Origin: Pseudonocardiales bacterium
Lineage (GTDB): Bacteria > Actinomycetota > Actinomycetes > Mycobacteriales > Jatrophihabitantaceae
Length of the DNA: 10,804 bases
Direction of reading: 5' to 3'
Assembly (NCBI GenBank): GCA_030840415.1
Contig: JAVEEO010000525.1
Span: 1-10,804 of the forward strand
Shown: positions 5,885 through 10,804 of the stretch, piece after piece
Position numbering within the stretch: position 1 is the first letter of the stretch
How the letters are laid out: each line of letters opens with the position of its first letter
Notes under the pieces: generated by a model
Database searches by the model: none
Seen by the model: only the letters and a program-made list of their open reading frames with translations
What the model was told of the DNA's origin: nothing
Program-made: the position numbers and the translations under genes

Positions 5885-6782
5885 CGGTACTTGGCTGGTC
5901 GGTACTTGGCTGGTCGGTACCGGCCTCGGGCGTCCCCGGCTGCACCGTGCCGTCCGGTCCGGTGGCCGGGACGTCCCCGGAGTCGGTGCCCGGAACGGCT
6001 CCGGAGTCGGTACCCGGCGTCGGCGGGGTGTCCGGGCCTCCATCGGTAGCGGCTGGCTCGGCAGACGCTGCGGCGGCGGAGGCGTTGTCGGGCAGCAGGC
6101 TGCTCAGCGCCGGGCCGACGATCCGGCGGAACTTGCGGTGCCCACGGTTGCGGTCCAGCACCGCCACCTCCAGGCTGTCGGCCACCAGCACCCGGCTGGC
6201 GCCGTTCTCGCCGCCGACCGAACCGAGCGCCCGCACCGCGACCGAGACCGCCTCGGCCAGCTGCAGGTTGGCCCGGTAGGACTGCTTGAGCGCACCGGCC
6301 ACCGTGTCGGCCTGGCCACCCATCACCAGGAAGTCGGGCTCGTCGACGATGGTGCCGTCGTAGGAGAGCCGGTAGAGCTGGTCCTGCCCCGGCGCCGCGC
6401 CCACCTCGGCCACGCACAGCTCCACCTCGTACGGCTTCTGCTGCTCGGTGAAGATCGACCCCAGGGTCTGGGCGTAGGCGTTGGCCAGCGCGCGGGCGGT
6501 GACGTCGCGGCGGTCGTAGGAGTAGCCGCGCAGGTCGGCCAGCCGAATGCCGGCCACCCGCAGGTTCTCGAACTCGTTGTACTTGCCGACCGCGGCGAAG
6601 CCGATCCGGTCATAGATCTCCGACACCTTGTGCAGCGCCGAGCTGGTGTTCTCGGCGACGAACAGCACGCCGTCGGCGTAGGTCAGTACCACCACGCTGC
6701 GGCCCCGAGCGATTCCCTTGCGGGCGTACTCGGAACGGTCGCGCATGATCTGCTCGGCCGAGGCGTAGAAGGGCATCGACAT
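5880..6782 (-). CDS. prcA: PrcA, 20S proteasome alpha subunit
   Basis: PrcA forms the outer alpha rings of the cytoplasmic 20S proteasome, gating the chamber and docking activators. The chosen start, ATG 6782, gives 300 residues. GGAG lies 9 nt upstream, and [20 protein letters not shown] matches the known N-terminus, including the gating segment. A second ATG two codons later is possible. The core (about 8-232) contains [51 protein letters not shown] and [12 protein letters not shown]. The core ends near ALSSLLPD, where the mycobacterial protein ends a few residues later. Here a 68-residue tail follows (233-300), rich in Pro, Gly, Thr, Ser and Ala, with 11 acidic and no basic residues, and containing short repeats. 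The gene follows prcB after 43 nt with its own ribosome site and converges on the Rieske gene. Confidence 0.97.
   Translation of the reverse strand: MSMPFYASAEQIMRDRSEYARKGIARGRSVVVLTYADGVLFVAENTSSALHKVSEIYDRIGFAAVGKYNEFENLRVAGIRLADLRGYSYDRRDVTARALANAYAQTLGSIFTEQQKPYEVELCVAEVGAAPGQDQLYRLSYDGTIVDEPDFLVMGGQADTVAGALKQSYRANLQLAEAVSVAVRALGSVGGENGASRVLVADSLEVAVLDRNRGHRKFRRIVGPALSSLLPDNASAAAASAEPAATDGGPDTPPTPGTDSGAVPGTDSGDVPATGPDGTVQPGTPEAGTDQPSTDQPSTD
5883..5920. repeat. 15-bp tandem repeat at the prcA 3' end
   Basis: GTCGGTACTTGGCTG occurs twice perfectly (5883-5897 and 5898-5912), followed by the first 8 bases of a third copy (5913-5920). On the coding strand this gives the in-frame Gln-Pro-Ser-Thr-Asp repeats that end PrcA. 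The copies are identical at the DNA level, which points to recent expansion by slippage. Because the unit is a multiple of three, copy number can change without breaking the frame. Confidence 0.9.
5971..6018. repeat. 24-bp imperfect tandem repeat in the prcA tail
   Basis: Two adjacent 24-bp units with a few differences encode Pro-Gly-Thr-Asp-Ser-Gly-Ala-Val and Pro-Gly-Thr-Asp-Ser-Gly-Asp-Val (about residues 256-271) in the PrcA C-terminal extension. Together with the 15-bp repeat nearer the stop it shows that the tail grew by duplication of short in-frame segments. Confidence 0.7.
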
Positions 6783-6825
6783 CTGAGAGGTCTCCGGGGT
6801 GCTAAGCGGGTAACGGGGGCGGTGG

Positions 6826-7686
6826 TCAGGAACCGGGCGAGGTGGCGCGGCGCTCGAGCAGCGCCCGGACCACGGTGTCCAGGCTGCTGTCGGCAACCCG
6901 GCGGGTGCCGTCGGCGGTGGCGGCGTAGACCACCGGGTAGATCCGCCGGGTCAGGTCCGGGCCGCCGGTGGCCGAGTCGTCGTCGGCGGCGTCGTAGAGC
7001 GCCTCCACCACCACGGCGACGGCTTCGTCCTCGGTCAGGTCGGGGCGCCAGAGCTTCTTCAGCGCGCTCTTGGCGAACACCGAGCCCGAGCCCACCGAGT
7101 GGTAGTACCGCTCGGGATAACGGCCGCCGGTGACGTCGTAGCTGTAGATCCGGCCCGCCGAGGCAGAGCCCTGGACGGCGGCACTGTCGATGTCGTAGCC
7201 GGCGAACAGCGGCACCACGGCCAGGCCCTGCATCGCCGCGCCCAGGTTGCCCCGGATCATGGTGGCGAGCCGGTTGGCCTTGCCGTCCAGGGTGAGCGCG
7301 GTGCCCTCGATCTTCTCGTAGTGTTCCAGCTCGACCTGGAACAGCCGGACCAGCTCGATGGCGATGCCCGCGGTGCCGGCGATGCCGACCAGGGAGTACT
7401 CGTCGGCGGCGAAGACCTTCTCGATGTCTCGCTGGGCGATCAGGTTGCCCATGGTGGCGCGCCGGTCGCCGGCCATCATGACGCCGCCGTTGAAGGTCGC
7501 GGCCACGATCGTCGTCGCGTGCACGGACGGCATGGCCGCTCCCCCGGAGCCGCTCACGGAGGCCCGGTGGCCGGGCAGCAGTTCGGTCGCCGCCGCCGAG
7601 AGGAACTCGACGAAGGACGACGAGCCGGGGGCCGTGGCGTACCGCAGGAGTCCGGAAGCCTTGTCACCTGGGTGCTGACCGCTCAC
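6826..7686 (-). CDS. prcB: PrcB, 20S proteasome beta subunit
   Basis: PrcB forms the inner rings and carries the peptidase sites of the 20S proteasome. The precursor has 286 residues. A 57-residue propeptide, the same length as I recall for M. tuberculosis, ends at Ala57, and autocleavage exposes Thr58 ([10 protein letters not shown]) as the N-terminal nucleophile. Numbered from that Thr, the supporting residues Asp17 (GDRR) and Lys33 (IEKVF) are present. [39 protein letters not shown] and [17 protein letters not shown] are all typical of the family. The start is GTG 7686, overlapping the pup stop as GTGA, so it is translated by coupling to pup. It is followed after 43 nt by prcA, with which it co-assembles. 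All catalytic residues I can check are intact. Confidence 0.98.
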   Translation of the reverse strand: MSGQHPGDKASGLLRYATAPGSSSFVEFLSAAATELLPGHRASVSGSGGAAMPSVHATTIVAATFNGGVMMAGDRRATMGNLIAQRDIEKVFAADEYSLVGIAGTAGIAIELVRLFQVELEHYEKIEGTALTLDGKANRLATMIRGNLGAAMQGLAVVPLFAGYDIDSAAVQGSASAGRIYSYDVTGGRYPERYYHSVGSGSVFAKSALKKLWRPDLTEDEAVAVVVEALYDAADDDSATGGPDLTRRIYPVVYAATADGTRRVADSSLDTVVRALLERRATSPGS

Positions 7687-7889
7687 TGGCCACCCTTCTG
7701 CACGAAACTGCGGACGAAGTCCTCAGGGTTGGTTTCCAGCACCTCGTCGATGTCGTCGAGCAGGGCGTCGACGTCGTCGCTGAGCTTCTCGTGGCGCTCG
7801 GCGACGTCGGTGCTGGTGTCCTCGGCGATCTCGTCGACCTCGGCGCGCTGCTTGGCGGGCCGGGACTGCCCACCTTCGTGACTGGCCAT
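7683..7889 (-). CDS. pup: Pup, prokaryotic ubiquitin-like protein
   Basis: Pup is the small, largely disordered tag that is linked to lysines of proteins destined for the proteasome. It has 68 residues, is acidic, and has a central helical region (about 20-52) predicted to form the coiled-coil contact with the Mpa/ARC ATPase. The C-terminal half carries [15 protein letters not shown]. The final residue is Gln, so the product must be deamidated to Glu by Dop before PafA can use it; dop is the gene just upstream. ATG 7889 follows a strong GGAGGT with 4 nt between. The stop overlaps the prcB start (GTGA). Confidence 0.98.
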   Translation of the reverse strand: MASHEGGQSRPAKQRAEVDEIAEDTSTDVAERHEKLSDDVDALLDDIDEVLETNPEDFVRSFVQKGGQ

Positions 7890-8038
7890 GATTACCTCCG
7901 CAGACCCGCCCGGCGGCGAGTTCCACTCGACACTAGTAGTTCGAGTTGGACAGGTGCGCCATGCACCCGCAATTGACCGATGTCGGCACTGGAAAAGTAG
8001 GCCGGAGCCGGTGGGGCCGGGCGGGAATCAGCCGGGAA
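7890..8038 (-). promoter_or_regulatory. dop-pup spacer with inverted repeats
   Basis: These 149 bp separate the dop stop from the pup ATG and are less GC-rich than their surroundings. They hold the pup ribosome site (GGAGGT), an inverted repeat ACTCGA (7925-7930) / TCGAGT (7941-7946) flanking a 10-bp centre that includes ACTAGT, and a 5-bp stem GGTGC (7953-7957) / GCACC (7963-7967). On the minus strand TAGTGT within the first repeat fits TANNNT and could be a -10, but no -35 is evident. A separate pup-prcBA promoter is therefore plausible but unproven. The repeat is not a LexA box because its half-sites are spaced 2 bp too far apart. Confidence 0.4.
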
Positions 8039-8043
8039 TCAGC
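8022..8043. repeat. 11-bp perfect tandem duplication at the dop stop
   Basis: CGGGAATCAGC occurs twice in direct succession (8022-8032 and 8033-8043). The dop TGA lies in the second copy, so the first copy, which lies past the stop on the minus strand, is probably a small duplication. It has no evident functional meaning. Confidence 0.85.
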
Positions 8044-9556
8044 GGCCCAGCAGCTCCGAGACCAGCGACTGGGCGGTCGGGCAGCGGTCCAGCAGTTCCT
8101 GCACGTGCGCCTTGGAGCCGCGCAGCGGTTCCAGGGTCGGCACCCGGACCAGCGACTGCTGGCCGACGTCGAAGATCACCGAGTCCCAGGACGCGGCGGC
8201 CACCGCGTCCGGATACCTGCGCAGGCACTCGCCGCGGAAGTAGGCCCGGGTGTCGGTGGGTGGGGTGTTCATCGCGGCGACGGCCTGCTCGGGATCGATC
8301 AGGGTACGCATCGAGCCACGCTGGACGAGCCGGTGGAACAGGCCCTTGTCCGGCCGGATGTCGGCGTACTGCAGGTCGATGGCGTGCAACCGGGGCGATG
8401 ACCAGTTCAGGCCGTCGCGCTCGGCGAAGCCGTTGAGCAGCCGCAGCTTGGCGACCCAGTCCAGTTCGCCGGCCAGCAGCATCGGGTCCTCGGCCAGCCG
8501 GCTGAGCACCGACTCCCACTCCCCCAGCACCTGGGCGGTCTGCGGGTCGACGTCGCTGCCGTACCGGTCGTCGACGTACTTGCGGGCCCGGTCGAGGTAC
8601 TCGCCCTGCAGTTGCAGCGCGGTGACCGTCCGGCCGTCGGTCAGCCGCATCAGGTGGCGCAGCGACGGGTCGTGGCTGACCGCGCGCAGCTCGCGGACCG
8701 GCTCGGCGATCCGCAGCTCGTCACCGAGCCAGCGGTTCTCGATCATCGCCAGCACCAGCGACGTGGTGCCCACCTTGAGGAAGGTGGACAGCTCGGCGAG
8801 ATTGGCGTCGCCCAGGATGACGTGCAGCCGCCGGTACTTCTCCGCATCGGCGTGCGGCTCGTCCCGGGTGTTGATGATCGGCCGCTTCAGGGTGGTCTCC
8901 AGGCCGACCTCGACCTCGAAGAAGTCGGCTCGCTGGCTGATCTGGAAGTCGTGCTGGTGGCCGTCCTGGCCGATGCCGACCCGGCCGGCGCCGCAGACCA
9001 CCTGGCGGGTCACGAAGAACGGGGTGAGCTGGCTGACGATGGCGGCGAACGGGGTCTGCCGGCTCATCAGGTAGTTCTCGTGCGCGCCGTAGGAGACGCC
9101 CTTGTTGTCAGTGTTGTTCTTGTAGAGCGTGATGGTGGTGCCGCTGAGCCGCTCGACCTGCCGGGCCGCCGCCGACATCACCAGTTCGCCGGCCTTGTCG
9201 AAGCGGACCACGTCCAGCGGGGAGGTGACCTCGGGCGTGGAGTACTCCGGATGGGCGTGGTCGACGTAGAGCCGGGCGCCGTTGGGCAGCACCACGTTGG
9301 CAAGGCCTGCGTCCTCCTCGTCGTCGAGGAACTGCTCGGCGACGTTGTTCGGGCCGGACAGGTCGAAGCCGCGGGCATCGCGCAGCGGCGACTCCTCCTC
9401 GAAGTCCCAGCCCGGGCGCCGGCGGCGGCCGCCCGGCAGCAACGAGGCGTAGCCGTTGACCACCTGGGCCGAGAGCAGCATCGCGTTGGCGTTGGGGTTT
9501 CCCGGCAGGCTGATCCCGTACTCGACCTCGGTGCCCATCACCCGGATGACGCTCAC
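8039..9556 (-). CDS. dop: Dop, deamidase/depupylase of Pup
   Basis: Dop converts the Pup C-terminal Gln to Glu and can also remove Pup from substrates. It shares the carboxylate-amine ligase fold of PafA. From GTG 9556 the protein has 505 residues. Hallmarks are [10 protein letters not shown] (E10 and E12), the Dop-specific loop insertion (about 42-86, Arg-rich then acidic), the catalytic Asp99 in [30 protein letters not shown], and [14 protein letters not shown]. The C-terminal region lacks the PafA signature. GTG 9556 is preferred because GGGGAG lies 5 nt upstream. An in-frame GTG at 9598 would add 14 residues, but these fall in a short repetitive GC-rich spacer and are not conserved. It leads the dop-pup-prcB-prcA series and follows the MFS gene by 55 bp. 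Confidence 0.96.
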   Translation of the reverse strand: MSVIRVMGTEVEYGISLPGNPNANAMLLSAQVVNGYASLLPGGRRRRPGWDFEEESPLRDARGFDLSGPNNVAEQFLDDEEDAGLANVVLPNGARLYVDHAHPEYSTPEVTSPLDVVRFDKAGELVMSAAARQVERLSGTTITLYKNNTDNKGVSYGAHENYLMSRQTPFAAIVSQLTPFFVTRQVVCGAGRVGIGQDGHQHDFQISQRADFFEVEVGLETTLKRPIINTRDEPHADAEKYRRLHVILGDANLAELSTFLKVGTTSLVLAMIENRWLGDELRIAEPVRELRAVSHDPSLRHLMRLTDGRTVTALQLQGEYLDRARKYVDDRYGSDVDPQTAQVLGEWESVLSRLAEDPMLLAGELDWVAKLRLLNGFAERDGLNWSSPRLHAIDLQYADIRPDKGLFHRLVQRGSMRTLIDPEQAVAAMNTPPTDTRAYFRGECLRRYPDAVAAASWDSVIFDVGQQSLVRVPTLEPLRGSKAHVQELLDRCPTAQSLVSELLGR

Positions 9557-9611
9557 GCGATCTCCCCGCTCATCGCTGGCGCTCGCTGCGGTGCTCACTC
9601 ATCCAGCAAGG
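9557..9611 (-). other. MFS-dop spacer with repetitive AGCGA motif
   Basis: These 55 bp hold the dop ribosome site (GGGGAG near 9562-9567) and, on the minus strand, a run of CAGCGA/GAGCG-like units between about 9570 and 9595. Such runs are common in spacers of GC-rich actinobacteria. No clear terminator for the MFS gene or promoter for dop is visible, so read-through from the MFS gene is possible. Confidence 0.4.
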
Positions 9612-10804
9612 CTACGTGCTCGGACCGCCCGGCGGCGTGCGGCGGCCGGCTGCTGGGGCGCTGCGGCGCTCCCGTTCAGCCAGCGCGAACTCATCCGTGC
9701 GGGTGTCGTAATGACGAAATTGTGGCAGCGCCGCAGTCGCCGCGCCGACTCCGAGCACGCACAACATGCCGCCGCTGGCGATGGCGAACCGCACTCCGCC
9801 GACCGCCATGAAGCCCGCCCGGGCGTTTCCCAGGGTCGGGCCGACCGAGTAGGACAGCAGCTCGATGCCGGCCAGCCGGCCGCGCAGCTCGTCCGGGATC
9901 GTCTGGTCCCAGATCACCCCGCGAAAGGTGCCCGACACCATGTCGGCAGCACCGGCGCAGGCCAGCAACACCAGCACCAGAGCCAGATTCGGCATCAGGC
10001 CGGCCAGCCCCATCGACGCTCCCCAGCACAGCGCGGCCACGATGATCGCCAGCCCGTGCCGGTGCACCCGGCGGACCCAGCCGGAGACCGCGCCGGCCAG
10101 CAGCGCGCCCACCGCGTCCGCGGCGTACAGCAGTCCGACCGCGTGTGAAGCGTGCAGCTCAGCGGCGAAGAACGGGAACAGCGCCATCGGCATCGCCGTC
10201 GTCATGGCGATCGTGTCGATCAGGTAGGTGCCGAGCAGGTCCTTGCGCCCGGCCGCGTACCTGATGCCCTCGCCGACACTGGTCAGCGTCGCCCGGACGC
10301 CGGGGACCACCGTGCCGAGCGTGCGGGGCAGCGGGCTCAGCCGCAGGAACACCAGCAGGGACAGTGCGAAACTGGCCACGTCGACGGTGTACGCGAGGCT
10401 GATGCTGACGCTTGCCAGCACCCCGCCGAGCACCGTGCCGGCGATGTTGGCCAGCCCCCAGGCCTGGCTGTTCACCATGCTCGCCGAGGGGATCTCCTCA
10501 TGCGGCACGTAGCGAGGCAGCATCGCGTCCAGGCTGGGCCGCTGCATGGCGTTGGCCGAGACGGCGGCGGCCGCCACCAGGTAGATCACCCAGAGCCTCG
10601 GTTCGCCCAGCAACGAGTTGCCCAGCAGCACCAGCGTGCAGGCCAGCGCGCCGAGTTCTGAGATCAGCACCACCGTGCGCCGGTCGAACCGGTCGGCCAC
10701 CGCCCCGCCGAGCAGGCCGAGCGCGACGATCGGGAGGAACTCCACCGCGCCGACCAGTCCGACCGCCACCGTGGACTCGGTGAGCTGCTTGATCTGGATC
10801 GGCA
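9612..10804 (-). CDS. MFS exporter, EntS-like, 5' end outside window
   Basis: This is a membrane transporter of the major facilitator superfamily, of the type that includes the enterobactin exporter EntS and related drug and metabolite exporters. About 397 residues are present. The frame stays open to the right edge, where IQIKQLTESTVAVGLVGA corresponds to the end of the first helix region, so perhaps 20-30 N-terminal residues are missing. The motif-A loop GGAVADRFDRR follows the second helix. The central cytoplasmic loop (GEGIRYAAGRKDLLG) and the IPDELRGRLAGIELLSYSVGP segment of the C-terminal half fit this group. About ten further hydrophobic segments can be counted. The Arg/Ala/Pro-rich C-terminus is cytoplasmic. 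The substrate is unknown. It is co-directional with dop, where mycobacteria have the mpa ATPase region; no link to the proteasome can be shown. Confidence 0.9.
   Translation of the reverse strand, partial: PIQIKQLTESTVAVGLVGAVEFLPIVALGLLGGAVADRFDRRTVVLISELGALACTLVLLGNSLLGEPRLWVIYLVAAAAVSANAMQRPSLDAMLPRYVPHEEIPSASMVNSQAWGLANIAGTVLGGVLASVSISLAYTVDVASFALSLLVFLRLSPLPRTLGTVVPGVRATLTSVGEGIRYAAGRKDLLGTYLIDTIAMTTAMPMALFPFFAAELHASHAVGLLYAADAVGALLAGAVSGWVRRVHRHGLAIIVAALCWGASMGLAGLMPNLALVLVLLACAGAADMVSGTFRGVIWDQTIPDELRGRLAGIELLSYSVGPTLGNARAGFMAVGGVRFAIASGGMLCVLGVGAATAALPQFRHYDTRTDEFALAERERRSAPAAGRRTPPGGPST

Noticed and set aside
6783..6896. N-terminal extension of prcA by 38 codons
   Set aside because: It overlaps the prcB 3' end and would bury the gating N-terminus of the alpha subunit. 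ATG 6782 has a GGAG site and the known family start.
7925..7946. TCGA-containing dyad upstream of pup as a LexA (SOS) box
   Set aside because: The TCGA half-sites are separated by 10 bp instead of the 8 bp of the actinobacterial SOS box.
9105..9128. TTGTCAGTG on the plus strand, like the PafBC-dependent (RecA-NDp) promoter motif
   Set aside because: It lies inside dop on the antisense strand, within codons for the conserved Asn-Asn-Thr-Asp motif. The following TA is 9 nt away instead of 8, with no final T, and no plus-strand gene follows.
9553..9573. Six-codon ORF (MSGEIA) ending in GTGA at the dop start
   Set aside because: It is too short to separate from chance, and its ATG has no ribosome site of its own.
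9557..9598. 14-residue N-terminal extension of Dop from GTG 9598
   Set aside because: The extra residues come from a repetitive AGCGA-like spacer, and the GGGGAG site is correctly placed only for GTG 9556.

Overview
This is a high-GC actinobacterial segment carrying most of a Pup-proteasome locus. The GC-rich sequence, frequent GTG starts, and full-length Dop, Pup, PrcB, PrcA, PafA, PafB and PafC close to the mycobacterial proteins place it in the Actinomycetia. The genus cannot be resolved from the sequence alone. Nearly every gene is on the minus strand; one Rieske gene is on the plus strand.

Read in the direction of transcription, from right to left, the window starts with an MFS exporter cut by the right edge (9612-10804). 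It continues with dop (8039-9556), pup (7683-7889), prcB (6826-7686) and prcA (5880-6782). A foreign-looking module follows: a plus-strand Rieske lipoprotein (5348-5851) diverging from a SigL-type ECF sigma gene (4600-5133) and its RslA-type zinc anti-sigma partner (3890-4603). Then come pafA (2424-3782), pafB (1219-2343), pafC (269-1222) and a 64-residue membrane protein (64-258). The left edge may hold the first codons of another minus-strand gene.

The proteasome genes form one pathway. Dop deamidates the Pup C-terminal Gln, PafA ligates Pup to substrate lysines, and PrcA/PrcB form the 20S core. The ATPase ring (Mpa/ARC) is not in the window. PafB and PafC form the WYL-family transcription activator of the mycobacterial DNA-damage response.

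The most informative non-coding signal is in the 214 bp between the Rieske gene and the sigma gene. It holds two divergent copies of a SigL-like promoter, both TGAACC-N16-CGTA, with their -35 boxes 14 bp apart. This suggests an autoregulated, redox-responsive unit in which SigL/RslA controls itself and an exported Fe-S lipoprotein. The Rieske leader also holds a 12-bp hairpin and a 21-codon upstream ORF whose stop overlaps the Rieske start.

Other notable points are a 68-residue acidic, repeat-bearing tail on PrcA, a low-complexity tail on PafB, a probable leaderless start for pafA, and three gene pairs joined by identical GTGA overlaps. I see no CRISPR array, tRNA, rRNA or transposable element, and no clearly undescribed defence-type system. 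The SigL-Rieske unit inside the proteasome locus is the best candidate for something new.
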